In this document: piece after piece, positions 50,730-60,160 of the stretch | Layout: each line of letters opens with the position of its first letter | How positions within the stretch are numbered: position 1 is the stretch's first letter | DNA from: Variovorax paradoxus | Lineage (GTDB): Bacteria; Pseudomonadota; Gammaproteobacteria; Burkholderiales; Burkholderiaceae_C | Length of the DNA: 64,000 bases | Direction: 5' to 3' | Assembly: GCF_024734665.1 (NCBI RefSeq) | Contig: NZ_CP102931.1 | Span: forward strand, 5,268,001 to 5,332,000 | The notes under the pieces: model-generated | Told to the model about the DNA's origin: nothing | What the model saw: the letters and a program-made list of their open reading frames with translations, nothing else | Databases searched by the model: none | Translations under genes and position numbers: made by a program

Positions 50730-51707
50730 CTATGCGGCAATGTTGGAGAGCAGTTCTTTGCGGATGCAGGCGCTGTAGTGTCCTGCCGAAATTTCTTCGA
50801 GCGGCGGCACGGTCTGCGCGCAGGCTTCGATGGCATGCGGGCAGCGCGTACGAAACACGCAGCCCGAGGGTGGCGATATGGGACTGGGAATGTCGCCCTT
50901 GAGCGCAATGCGCTCGGTCGCCACCTCGGGGTCGGGCTTCGGGCTCGCAGCCAGCAGCGCCTGCGTGTAGGGGTGCGAGGGCCGCGCGAACAGCTCCTCG
51001 GTGGTGGCGACTTCCATCACCTTGCCCAGGTACAGCACCACCACGCGGTCGCACAGGTACTCGACCACGTCGAGGTCGTGCGATATGAAGAGCATCGTCA
51101 GGCCCAGCCGCTCGCGCAGGTCGGCCAGCAGGTTGATGACCTGCGACTGGATGGACACGTCGAGCGCCGACAGCGGCTCGTCGGCCACGATGAATTCGGG
51201 CTCCACGGCCAGCGCGCGCGCCACGCCGATGCGCTGGCGCTGCCCGCCCGAGAACTCGTGAGGAAAGCGGCTCGCATGCTCGGCGCGCAGGCCCACGGTC
51301 TCGAGCAGTTCGGCAATGCGCTTGTCGCGCGCCGCCGCGCCCTTGTGCAGGCCGTGCGTGGACAGCGCCTCGCCGAGGATGGCGCTGATGCGCATCTTCG
51401 GGTTCAGGCTGGCGTACGGGTCCTGGAAGATGATCTGCAGCTTGCTGCGCAGCTTGCGCATGCGCTCGCCCGACAGCGTGCCGATGTCGTCGCCCCGGTA
51501 CAGCACTTGCCCGCTGGTGCGTTCGAGCAGGCGCAGCACGGTGCGGCCGATGGTGCTCTTGCCCGAGCCCGATTCGCCGACCAGGCCCAGCGTTTCGCCG
51601 GGCTGGATGGCGAACGACACGTCGTCGACCGCACGCACCGGGCGGTCGCTGCTGCCGAAGTATTTCTTGAGTCCGCGGACTTCGATGAGGGGAGCTGCGG
51701 TGGTCAT
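50730..51707 (-). CDS. Peptide ABC transporter ATP-binding protein (DppF type)
   Basis: A 325-residue ATPase. Walker A GESGSGKSTIGRTVL near residue 45, the signature FSGGQRQRIGVARAL, Walker B EFIVADEPLSALDVS and the C-terminal oligopeptide-transporter domain with CVFRTRCPHA are present. It pairs with the DppD-type ATPase encoded upstream but is separated from it by 142 bases that hold an inverted repeat. The ATG at 51707 begins the conserved protein; frame continues upstream through the repeat without sense. It is 3 bases before the D-amino acid deaminase gene. Confidence 0.92.
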   Translation of the reverse strand: MTTAAPLIEVRGLKKYFGSSDRPVRAVDDVSFAIQPGETLGLVGESGSGKSTIGRTVLRLLERTSGQVLYRGDDIGTLSGERMRKLRSKLQIIFQDPYASLNPKMRISAILGEALSTHGLHKGAAARDKRIAELLETVGLRAEHASRFPHEFSGGQRQRIGVARALAVEPEFIVADEPLSALDVSIQSQVINLLADLRERLGLTMLFISHDLDVVEYLCDRVVVLYLGKVMEVATTEELFARPSHPYTQALLAASPKPDPEVATERIALKGDIPSPISPPSGCVFRTRCPHAIEACAQTVPPLEEISAGHYSACIRKELLSNIAA

Positions 51708-51728
51708 CGTGGGTATTCGGTATTGGCT

Positions 51729-51825
51729 CCTTCTCCCGCTTGCGGGAGAAGGCGGGGGATGAGGGTGCATGCGAAGGCCGCTGGGGTCACCCTCACCCCA
51801 GCCCTCTCCCGCAAGCGGGAGAGGG
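51729..51825. repeat. REP-like inverted repeat element between the two ATPase genes
   Basis: A 97-bp element in the only long gap of the operon. It has a 24-bp palindrome with TTCTCCCGC and GCGGGAGAA arms at 51729-51752 and a sister palindrome with CTCTCCCGC and GCGGGAGAG arms at 51802-51825. Inside, GATGAGGGTG (51759-51768) faces CACCCTCACCCC (51788-51799). The whole thing can fold into one long imperfect hairpin. It looks like the repetitive extragenic palindromes or small MITEs of Burkholderiales. It may attenuate or protect the operon mRNA. Confidence 0.75.
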
Positions 51826-51849
51826 AGCAAGACGGAGGCGGCGTGCGCG

Positions 51850-52886
<1,037 letters not shown>

Positions 52887-52887
<1 letters not shown>

Positions 52888-53726
52888 CACGATGTCTTCT
52901 TGAGCTTCGGGTCGAGCAGGTCGCGCACGCCGTCGCCCAGCAGTTGCAGTGACAGCGCCGTGAAGATGATCGCGAGCCCCGGGAACAGCACCACCCAGAA
53001 GGCTTGGTGCGCGTACTGCTGGCTGCCCGCGACCATGGTGCCCCAGGTCGGGATCTCGGGCGGCACGCCGACGCCGAGGAAGGAGAGCCCCGCCTCCGCC
53101 AGGATGGCGTACGCGAAGATGAACGACACCTGCACAAGGATCGGCGACATCAGGTTCGGCAAGATGTGCCGCCACAGGATGCGCGAGGTGCGCACGCCTA
53201 GCGCGCGCACCGCTTCGACGAACAGCAGCTCGCGCACCACCAGCGTCGAGGCCCGCACCACCCGCGCCACGCGCGGCGTGTAGACCAGCACCAGCGCCAG
53301 CACGGTGTTCATCAGCGAGGGCCCGAGGATGGCCACCAGCGCAATGGCCAGCAGGATGTCGGGGAAGGACATCATCGCGTCGACCACGCGCATCAGCGGC
53401 GCGTCGAGCCGGCGGAAGAAGCCGGCCATCAGGCCCAGCACCGTGCCGGCAATGACCGCGCCCAGCGCGGTGAGCGCCGCGATGGCCAGCGAATAGCGCG
53501 CGCCGTGCACGATGCGCGAATACAGGTCGCGGCCCAGTTCATCGGTGCCGAGCAGATGCTCGGCGCTCGGCGCCTTCAGGCGCTCCAGCACGGCCGTGTC
53601 GTTGGGGTCGATGGAGGCGAACAGCGGCGCTCCGATCGCGAGCACCGCGATCACCAGCAGCACCAGGGCAGAAACCATCACGATGCGGCGATGCATCAGC
53701 TGACGGAGCATTCGGGGCATACGCAT
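52887..53726 (-). CDS. Peptide ABC transporter permease (DppC type)
   Basis: A 279-residue inner-membrane permease with about six membrane segments. The N-terminal FASIDPNDTAVLERLKAPSA, the segment HLLGTDELGRDLYSRIVHGA and the coupling motif EAVRALGVRTSRILWRHILP are typical. It is encoded between DppB- and DppD-type genes with minimal spacing. ATG at 53726 is used; a second ATG at 53720 is possible. Confidence 0.92.
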
Positions 53727-53729
53727 CGC

Positions 53730-54683
53730 TCAGACCTTCACGCGCGGATCGACCACGGCATACAGCAGGTCGATCGAGAAATTGATGAGCACATAGATCG
53801 CGGCAATCACGAGCAGCGCACCTTGAATGACGGGGTAGTCGCGCCGCAGCACGGCACTGACCACGAGGTTGCCGACACCCGGCAGGCCGAACACGGTCTC
53901 GGTGATGACGGCGCCGCCGATCATCAGAGCCACCGTGAGGCCGATCACCGTGACGATGGGCACCAGCGCGTTGCGCAGCGCGTGCTTGAGCACCACCGTG
54001 CTTTCGCTCAGGCCCTTGGAGCGCGCGGTGCGCACATAGTCTTCACCGAGTACGTCGAGCATGGAGGCGCGCGTGAAGCGGATGATGAGCGCCGAATTCA
54101 GCAGGCCCAGCACCGTCGCCGGCAGCACCAGCGAATGCAGCCGCTCGGCCAACGCCGCATCTGGCGCGCCGTAGCCCGACACCGGGAACCAGCCGAAGGA
54201 CACGGCAAAGATCTGGATCAGCACGATGCCGAGCCAGAAGCTCGGAATGCTCGCTCCCAGCATCGCGACGCCGGTGAACAGCTGGTCGATAACGCGGCCT
54301 CGGAACACGGCGGAGACGATGCCGCACGGAACGCCGATCAGCGCCGCGATGGCCACCGCCATCAGCGCGAGCAGCGTGGTGGGTTCGGAGCGCTCCCACA
54401 GCGCCTGCGTCACGGGGCGCTGCAGGAAGATGGAAGTGCCCAGGTTGCCCTGCAGCACCTCGCGCAGCCAGTAGCCGAACTGCACGGGCAGCGGCTTGTC
54501 GAGGCCGTACTCCTTCTGCACGCGGGCGATGTCGGCCGCGGTGGCCTGGTCGCCCAGCAGCACCGAAACCGGATCGCCCGAGGCCGCGCGCGTGAGCACG
54601 AAGACGAGCACCGCCACGATGGCGAGCACGACGAGCATGCCGGCCGCGCGGGAGGCGATGTAGCGGAACATCGATTTCTTCAT
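53730..54683 (-). CDS. Peptide ABC transporter permease (DppB type)
   Basis: A 317-residue permease with about six membrane segments. The opening FRYIASRAAGMLVVLAIVAV, DKPLPVQFGYWLREVLQGNL and the coupling motif DYVRTARSKGLSESTVVLKH are typical. The start ATG at 54683 overlaps the stop of the lactonase gene by one base (TGATG), so this lactonase gene is tightly built into the transporter operon. Confidence 0.92.
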   Translation of the reverse strand: MKKSMFRYIASRAAGMLVVLAIVAVLVFVLTRAASGDPVSVLLGDQATAADIARVQKEYGLDKPLPVQFGYWLREVLQGNLGTSIFLQRPVTQALWERSEPTTLLALMAVAIAALIGVPCGIVSAVFRGRVIDQLFTGVAMLGASIPSFWLGIVLIQIFAVSFGWFPVSGYGAPDAALAERLHSLVLPATVLGLLNSALIIRFTRASMLDVLGEDYVRTARSKGLSESTVVLKHALRNALVPIVTVIGLTVALMIGGAVITETVFGLPGVGNLVVSAVLRRDYPVIQGALLVIAAIYVLINFSIDLLYAVVDPRVKV

Positions 54684-55951
54684 CACGCGGAAAACTCGAT
54701 AGCGGCGGCGCTGCCCACTGCAACGTACTGGCCGGTGAACTTGATGTCGCCGCCCTGCACGCGGAAGACGGTGACGTTGTCGCCCTGCTTGTTGTGGCAC
54801 ACGTAGAGGAACCTGCCGCTCGGGTCGAGCGTGCAGCTGCGCGGGTAGTTGCCGCGCGACCACTCCTCGCGCACCAGCGTGGGTGCGCCGGAGCGTGCGC
54901 CGATTTTGAAGAGCGAGATCGAATCGTGCAGGCGATTGAGCGACACGAAGTGCTGGCCGTCCGGCAGCATGCGGATGCCCGATGCGTAGCTGGTGCCCTT
55001 GAAGCCCTTGGGCAGCGCCGAGGTTTCGCTCACCAGCGTGAGCACACCCGTGGCGTTGTCGTAGCGCAGAAAGGCGATGGTCGATGCCTCTTCGTTCGCC
55101 AGGTAGAGCCATTTGCCGTTCGGATGAAAAACGAAATGCCGCGCGCCCGAGCTTTCCGACACCGCCACCGTGCTGGGTTGGCTCAGCACGCCGGTGATGC
55201 GGTCGAAGCGGTAGGAGATGACGCGGTCCAGCCCGAGGTCGGCCACCAGCACGAAGTTGCCCTTCGGGTCGGCGTGCACCATGTGCGCGTGCGGGCCGTC
55301 GTGGTCGCTGGTGGCAAAGCCTTCGTGCGAGCGCGCGGCTGCAGGCACCACGTCGGCGCCGGGCTTGCAGGGCGTGGATGCGCCGCAGGCCTCGATGTCC
55401 TTGTAGACGACTGCGGGAACATTGGCATCGGGCGTGCCGTCGGCGCGCAGCGCGATCACGCTGACGTCGCCGCTCGCGTAGTTGGCCGTGAAGAGAAAGC
55501 GGCCGTCGGGGTGCACGCTGATGTAGGCCGGGTCCTTGCCGCCGCAGGCCGTCTCGGAGACGAACGACAGCGCGCCGTCCGCGCCAATGCGAAAGGCCGA
55601 GACCGAGCCGGCCTCGAACTCGTTGGCCGCATAGAGCATCGGCAGCTTCGGGTGGCGCGCGAGCGACGCGGGGTTGCGCAGCTTCGCGCCCTCGCCCGCA
55701 CTGGTCACCGCCGGTGGCGCGCCGGGGATGGGCTTGAGCGCACCGGTGGCGCTGTCGAGCACGAACTGGTGTACGCCCAGTCCGCGACCGCCGCGCCACG
55801 GCTTGCCGCCGTCGCTGTAGGTGCCGACGTAGGCGTAGACGGGGCCGGAGGTTGCGGCCTGGACGGTGGAGGCCATGGACGAATTGAAGCCGAGGGCTCC
55901 GAGGCCGGAGGCCAGTGCGCTGGCTTGCAGAAGTTGGCGACGCGATGGCAT
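54683..55951 (-). CDS. Tat-exported lactonase family protein, second copy
   Basis: A 422-residue beta-propeller lactonase-family protein, paralogous to the one at 45782. A twin-arginine signal is present (PSRRQLLQASALASGLGALG). Blades include VYAYVGTYSDGGKPWRGGRG, PAYISVHPDGRFLFTANYAS, GPHAHMVHADPKGNFVLVAD and GARHFVFHPNGKWLYLANEE. It lies between the binding-protein gene and the permease genes, an unusual place for a lactonase. It should act in the periplasm, perhaps opening a lactone before import. Confidence 0.84.
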   Translation of the reverse strand: MPSRRQLLQASALASGLGALGFNSSMASTVQAATSGPVYAYVGTYSDGGKPWRGGRGLGVHQFVLDSATGALKPIPGAPPAVTSAGEGAKLRNPASLARHPKLPMLYAANEFEAGSVSAFRIGADGALSFVSETACGGKDPAYISVHPDGRFLFTANYASGDVSVIALRADGTPDANVPAVVYKDIEACGASTPCKPGADVVPAAARSHEGFATSDHDGPHAHMVHADPKGNFVLVADLGLDRVISYRFDRITGVLSQPSTVAVSESSGARHFVFHPNGKWLYLANEEASTIAFLRYDNATGVLTLVSETSALPKGFKGTSYASGIRMLPDGQHFVSLNRLHDSISLFKIGARSGAPTLVREEWSRGNYPRSCTLDPSGRFLYVCHNKQGDNVTVFRVQGGDIKFTGQYVAVGSAAAIEFSA

Positions 55952-55967
55952 GGCTGGTATCCCTGCC

Positions 55968-57542
55968 TTACTTGATCTTCGCGTTCCAGAAGAACGGCCA
56001 GGTCGCGGGCGTGTAGTTGTCCAGCGCCGGGCTCTTGGCCGAGAGGCCGTTGAACTTGCCTACGTTGATGTACGGCACTTCGTCATACACGACCTGCTGC
56101 ACCTTGCCCCACAGCGCACCGCGCTTGGCAGGGTCGCTCTCGACATTGAAAGCCTGCAGCGCCGACTTCTTGGCGGGCGAATCCCACCAGCCGGGCGCGC
56201 CGTCGCCGAGTTGCGGCGGCGAGAGCATCGGCTCGGGGAACTGGCCCGAGTGGGTGACGTAGATGTCCCACAGCTTGGCGTCGTTGCGGCGCTGCACCAG
56301 CGTGGCCCAGTCGACCACGTTGAGGTCGACCTTGAAGCCGGCGCGCTTGAGCTGCTCGGCCATCAGCAGCGCCATGTTGTAGTGAAAGTCGTACTGGCGG
56401 CTGGTGAGCACGCGGATCGGCTCGCCCTTGTAGCCGGCCTTGGCCGCGGCTTCCTTGGCCTTGGCGGCGTTGCGCTGGTTGTACTGGTCGGCACCGGCGG
56501 TCGAATAGAACGGCGAGCCCTTGGGGAAATGGTTGCCCTCGGCCACGAAGAAGCGCGTGTCGCCGAAGCCGGCCGCGAGCATTTCGCCTTCGCCCAGCGC
56601 GGTCTGGATCGCCTGGCGCACCGGCTGGCTGGCGGCCACGCCTTCCTTGGTGTTGAGCACGAGGTACGGGAAGCCGAACGAGGGCGTCATGATCGGTACG
56701 GTCTTGCCGCCCGACTTCTCAAGGCGCGGCAGGGCTTCCACCGGCAGCAGGTCGGCAAAGTCGTACTGGCCGGCCAGCGCGCCTTCGACGCGCGTGCTGG
56801 CGTTGGGCACGGGCACGAAGCGCAGCTCTTCGATGGCCGCTTCGCGCTTGCCGCCGTAGCCGCTTGCGGGCTCCTTGCGCGCCGCGTACTTGTCGAAGCG
56901 CGTGAGCAGCACGAACTGGTCGGGGCGGCGCTCCTTGAACTTGTAGGGGCCGGTGCCGACGAAGTCTTTCAGCGGCGAGGCGATCGAATCCTTGGCCATG
57001 ATGGCGGCCATGCCGCTGGGCAGCGCGAGCTGCGAGAGCAGCGGTGCATAGGGTTCCTTCAGCACCACCTCGACGGCCAGCGGGCCCTTGGCCTTGAGGC
57101 TGTCGATTTCCTTGCCCACGGCCTTGCCGCGCGGCGACTGTTCCATCCAGCGCTGCAGGCTGGCCACCACATCGTCAGCCGTGAGTTCGCGGCCGTTGTG
57201 CAGCATCACGCCGCGGCGCAATGTGATGGCGTAGGTCTTGCCGTCGGCCGAGATCTTCGGCATGCCCTCGGCCAGCATCGGCACCACGTTCCACTTGGCG
57301 TCGAAGGTGTAGAGCGTCTCGTACACGTGCTGCATGATGGTTCCGACCAGGTCGGCGGTCGAGGCCATCGGGTCGAGCGTCTGCGGCTCGGCCACCATCG
57401 CCAGCGTGGCGAAGTTGCGCGGGCCCTGGGCCTGGGCGCTCTGGTAGGGCAGCGCGGCGCACAGCATCGCGAGCAGGGAGGCACCCAGCAGGCTGCGCTT
57501 CGACAGCATGGGCAGGCGCTGGACAAGACCGACGTGGGGCAT
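55968..57542 (-). CDS. Peptide ABC transporter substrate-binding protein (family 5)
   Basis: A 524-residue DppA/OppA-class binding protein. The signal peptide is SKRSLLGASLLAMLCAALPY with cleavage near SAQAQ. Family parts include LAMVAEPQTLDPMASTADLV, ITLRRGVMLHNGRELTADDV, GTGPYKFKERRPDQFVLLTR and PSFGFPYLVLNTKEGVAAS. The start at 57542 is chosen over 57557 because AAGGAG lies 7 bases upstream of it. It is the first gene of the operon, with a lactonase gene 16 bases downstream. Confidence 0.92.
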   Translation of the reverse strand: MPHVGLVQRLPMLSKRSLLGASLLAMLCAALPYQSAQAQGPRNFATLAMVAEPQTLDPMASTADLVGTIMQHVYETLYTFDAKWNVVPMLAEGMPKISADGKTYAITLRRGVMLHNGRELTADDVVASLQRWMEQSPRGKAVGKEIDSLKAKGPLAVEVVLKEPYAPLLSQLALPSGMAAIMAKDSIASPLKDFVGTGPYKFKERRPDQFVLLTRFDKYAARKEPASGYGGKREAAIEELRFVPVPNASTRVEGALAGQYDFADLLPVEALPRLEKSGGKTVPIMTPSFGFPYLVLNTKEGVAASQPVRQAIQTALGEGEMLAAGFGDTRFFVAEGNHFPKGSPFYSTAGADQYNQRNAAKAKEAAAKAGYKGEPIRVLTSRQYDFHYNMALLMAEQLKRAGFKVDLNVVDWATLVQRRNDAKLWDIYVTHSGQFPEPMLSPPQLGDGAPGWWDSPAKKSALQAFNVESDPAKRGALWGKVQQVVYDEVPYINVGKFNGLSAKSPALDNYTPATWPFFWNAKIK

Positions 57543-57573
57543 GGGGAACTCCTTCATGGGGCGGGCGAGTTTG

Positions 57574-57588
57574 TGAAAGAAAATTTCT
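57574..57588. promoter_or_regulatory. Candidate RpiR box 3 (one mismatch)
   Basis: TGAAA-GAAAA-TTTCT, 32 bases upstream of the binding-protein start. It matches the perfect TGAAA-N5-TTTCA boxes except for the last base. It starts 84 bases before box 4, in the 189-bp gap between the divergent operon and ridA-like gene. Confidence 0.5.
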
Positions 57589-57657
57589 CTTCGGCCCGGA
57601 CTTTGAAGCAGTATTCATGCCAAATCATCCGTGTTAACCCTCGATAAAGGGTTTTTC

Positions 57658-57672
57658 TGAAATAGATTTTCA
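57658..57672. promoter_or_regulatory. Candidate RpiR box 4 (TGAAA-N5-TTTCA)
   Basis: Perfect inverted repeat TGAAA-TAGAT-TTTCA in the gap between the importer operon and the RidA gene. The flanks also agree with box 1 (both have TT one base before TGAAA). A small hairpin, AACCC-TCGATAAA-GGGTT (57636-57653), is next to it. Confidence 0.55.
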
Positions 57673-57731
57673 TATTGGATGGATACTCGCGGATCTCTTC
57701 TACCGCTCACTTCAACCTCAGGAGCCCTCCC

Positions 57732-58121
57732 ATGCCTCTCGAATACCTCGGCGCCCCACCCCTTGCCTCCGACCGCCAGGTTCGCCCCTTCTCCCCGGCC
57801 GTGCGCGCCGGCGACTTCGTCTATGTGTCGGGCCAGGTGCCTGCAAACAAGGACGGCGAGATCGTGGTGGGCGGCATCGAGGCGCAGACGCGCCAGGTGA
57901 TGGAAAACCTCAAGACCGTGCTCGCACTGGCCGGCGCCACGCTCGACGACGTGTGCAAGAGCACCGTGTGGCTGCAGGACGCGCGCGACTTTGGTGCCTT
58001 CAACCGCATCTACATGAGCTACTTCGGTGAAAACAAGCCGGCGCGCTCGACGACCGAGGCGCGGCTGATGGTCGACGCCAAGGTCGAGATCGACGTCGTC
58101 GCCTACAAGCCCAAGGCCTGA
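57732..58121 (+). CDS. RidA-family enamine/imine deaminase
   Basis: A 129-residue protein of the Rid (YjgF/YER057c/UK114) family. Typical parts are VRAGDFVYVSGQVPANKDGE, GGIEAQTRQVMENLKTVLAL and the conserved Arg in KPARSTTEARL. RidA hydrolyses reactive 2-aminoacrylate and related imines made by PLP dehydratases. Its place divergent from an operon with a D-amino acid deaminase fits that job. Its stop abuts the stop of the ClpP gene in a palindrome. The ATG at 57732 begins the conserved protein; an ATG upstream in the frame gives only a non-homologous extension. Confidence 0.9.
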   Translation: MPLEYLGAPPLASDRQVRPFSPAVRAGDFVYVSGQVPANKDGEIVVGGIEAQTRQVMENLKTVLALAGATLDDVCKSTVWLQDARDFGAFNRIYMSYFGENKPARSTTEARLMVDAKVEIDVVAYKPKA

Positions 58122-58129
58122 TCAGGCCT
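58114..58129. other. Perfect palindrome joining two convergent stop codons
   Basis: AGGCCTGATCAGGCCT is a perfect 16-bp palindrome. Its centre TGATCA is the two stop codons, TGA of the RidA gene and TGA of the ClpP gene on the other strand, with no base between them. A hairpin with no loop is poor, so it may be chance from mirrored Lys/Ala and Gln/Ala ends. Confidence 0.5.
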
Positions 58130-58736
58130 GCAGTTCGGTCTTGCGCTGGATGATGCGCGAGACCAACCCGTACTCGACGGCCTCCGTGGCCGAGAGCCAG
58201 CGGTCACGCTCGATGTCGGCCAGCACCACGTCGATGGGCTTGCCGGTTTCGCGCGCGATCTCGTGCGCGATGCGCTGGCGGGCCTTGATGATTTCCTGCG
58301 CCTGGATGGCGATGTCGGTCGCCTGCCCGCCCGCGCCGCCGCTGGGCTGGTGGATCAGGAAGCGCGTGTTCGGCAGGCACACGCGGCGCTCGCGCGGCGC
58401 CGCCAGGAACAGGTGCGTGGCCGCACTGCCGACCCAGCCGGTGCCGATCATGTTCACCGGCGCACTGATGAAACGCACGATGTCGTGGATGGCATCGCCC
58501 GACTCCAGATGCCCGCCCGGCGAGCTCACGAGGATGTCGATGGGCTTGTCGGGGCTGTCGGCGTCGAGTGCGATGAGCCGGCGCGTCACATCGGCCGCCA
58601 CCGAATCGCTGATGGTCCCGAAGATCAGCAGCGTGCGCGACTTGAACGCCTTTTCCTCCAGATAGGAGTTGCGCGGCTCGGCGGTGGCGGCGGGCTTGGT
58701 GTCGTCGTCGGATTCCATTGAAAACATGGGCTGCAT
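58122..58736 (-). CDS. ClpP-family serine protease (paralogue type)
   Basis: A 204-residue ClpP-fold protein. The catalytic triad can be followed: Ser104 in GWVGSAATHLF, His129 in RFLIHQPSGG and Asp178 in ERDRWLSATEAVEYG. The oxyanion segment is SPGGHLESGDAIHDIVRFI, where the usual GGSV has become GGHL, and the GQAASMGA loop is altered, so it belongs to a divergent group rather than the housekeeping ClpP. No Clp ATPase is adjacent. The ATG at 58736 has CAGGAG 8 bases upstream. Confidence 0.88.
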   Translation of the reverse strand: MQPMFSMESDDDTKPAATAEPRNSYLEEKAFKSRTLLIFGTISDSVAADVTRRLIALDADSPDKPIDILVSSPGGHLESGDAIHDIVRFISAPVNMIGTGWVGSAATHLFLAAPRERRVCLPNTRFLIHQPSGGAGGQATDIAIQAQEIIKARQRIAHEIARETGKPIDVVLADIERDRWLSATEAVEYGLVSRIIQRKTELQA

Positions 58737-58817
58737 GGAGAAAGCTCCTGTGGTTGAACTGTCTTGACGAACAAGCCCACAGTTTCGTGACATTGCGCGC
58801 TATGGCAAGCTGCGGCG

Positions 58818-59597
58818 ATGCTCGATGAACGCTATCTCTCGCAATTCCCGGCGCTGCGAAGCCGGCTGGTTCGCGCGGCGGCGCGAATGCTGGGTGGTCC
58901 GGCGGATGCCGAAGACGTGGTGCAGGAAAGCTACCTGCGCGCGCTCGAGGCTGGCGGCATGCCCGAGCCCGACTCGGTGCAGGCTTGGCTGACGACGGTG
59001 ATGCAGAACCTGGCCATCGACAAGTTGCGGCGGGAGAACTGGATGCAGCGGTGGTTGCGGGATGCTGAAGGGCTTGCGCCCGAAGCACCTTCGGCGGAGA
59101 CCGATGCGGCGCAGGCCGAGGAAGCCGATCACGCGTTGCGCCTGCTGGCCGACCGCCTTACCCCAACCGATGGCGCCGCGGTGCTGCTTCGCGAAGTCTT
59201 CGAACTGAGCTACAGCGAGATCGCCGAGGCCACCGGAAAGACCGAAGCCAGTTGCCGGCAGCAGTTGCATCGCGCCCTGATGCGCTTGCGCAGCGGCGAA
59301 GCACCGTCATCGGAGCGTGTGCGAGACGAAGCCGAAACGGAGGCGGCGCTTCACCTCTATCGCCAATCGCTGCAGAACCGCAGCGCGAAGGTGCTGCTCG
59401 CCATGCTGCACCAGCCCAGGACGCGCGCTGTCGTGCGTTCAGCAGCAGCAGCAGCAGCAGCGACAACGGCACCGAATACCGTCTGCCAAGTCACTCACGT
59501 TGGCGGGCAGCTCGGCCTCGTGCTGACGCTGGGCAACCAGTTCGTCTGCGTGCTGCCGTTGGGCACGCGGAATGTGCACGAGGAGTCGCCGGCCTGA
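58818..59597 (+). CDS. ECF-type RNA polymerase sigma factor
   Basis: A 259-residue sigma-70-family protein. Region 2 is visible near residues 15-60 (MLGGPADAEDVVQESYLRAL, NLAIDKLRRENW) and region 4 near 125-160 (VFELSYSEIAEATGKTEASC, QQLHRALMRL). A C-terminal extension of about 100 residues follows, with a run of seven Ala and an unassigned segment (VTHVGGQLGLVLTLGNQFVC) that contains two Cys. No anti-sigma gene is evident; the next gene encodes a small two-pass membrane protein. It is divergent from the ClpP gene across 81 bases. Confidence 0.85.
   Translation: MLDERYLSQFPALRSRLVRAAARMLGGPADAEDVVQESYLRALEAGGMPEPDSVQAWLTTVMQNLAIDKLRRENWMQRWLRDAEGLAPEAPSAETDAAQAEEADHALRLLADRLTPTDGAAVLLREVFELSYSEIAEATGKTEASCRQQLHRALMRLRSGEAPSSERVRDEAETEAALHLYRQSLQNRSAKVLLAMLHQPRTRAVVRSAAAAAAATTAPNTVCQVTHVGGQLGLVLTLGNQFVCVLPLGTRNVHEESPA
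59441..59461 (+). repeat. AGC/GCA trinucleotide repeat in the sigma factor gene
   Basis: Seven tandem AGC units (six GCA codons plus a GCG in the reading frame) encode Ala209-Ala215. Length change by slippage would keep the frame if whole units are gained or lost. Confidence 0.85.
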
Positions 59598-59634
59598 CGG
59601 TCGCGCGAAACTGGTCCGGCGGCAGAATCCGGCA

Positions 59635-60156
59635 ATGAACAAAAGCTTGTGGGGGATGACGGGAGCGCTCTTCGGCGGACTTTGGATCGCAGTGTTTTTT
59701 GCTGCATTTAGCACATTGGCACTCATCCAAGAGACGAAGAGAGAAGATCTCTCGCCCACTTCAGGGCTGTTCATCGGTGTCGAGCCGGGAAGCGGACGGG
59801 CGCGATCTACAAACTACGCGGTCATCGAATCCGATGGCCGCTCCCAACGGCTCTCCATCCACGCATGCGAACAACAGATCGCTCGACTGCCAAAGGGCAC
59901 CATGGTCTCCGTGCTGCACGATGACCACCAGCTCTTTGAGATCACTGCCAATGGCCAGGCGCAATGCACCTATGCGTCCACTGTCCAGGCCTTGGCACAA
60001 GCGCGGAGCAACAACCTGCGCTGGACGCTCTCGGGCGCGACGGGTGGCGCCCTGTTGGTGCTGCTGGCAATCTGGTCACGCTGGCGGACCAGCCGCCACC
60101 TGACACAGCTCCGAGCCGTTATGCAGCGCCGCGAAGCCGGTGGCGCAGACCGATAG
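59635..60156 (+). CDS. Hypothetical two-pass membrane protein
   Basis: A 173-residue protein not recognised as a family. Membrane segments near residues 8-30 (GALFGGLWIAVFFAAFSTLA) and 130-147 (GATGGALLVLLAIW) flank a domain of about 95 residues likely to be periplasmic, with one pair of Cys (HACEQQ, AQCTYAS). The topology resembles DUF3592-like proteins. It follows the sigma factor gene by 37 bases and could be cotranscribed. It converges with the LolD gene with 4 bases between the stops. Confidence 0.65.
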   Translation: MNKSLWGMTGALFGGLWIAVFFAAFSTLALIQETKREDLSPTSGLFIGVEPGSGRARSTNYAVIESDGRSQRLSIHACEQQIARLPKGTMVSVLHDDHQLFEITANGQAQCTYASTVQALAQARSNNLRWTLSGATGGALLVLLAIWSRWRTSRHLTQLRAVMQRREAGGADR

Positions 60157-60160
60157 CGAC

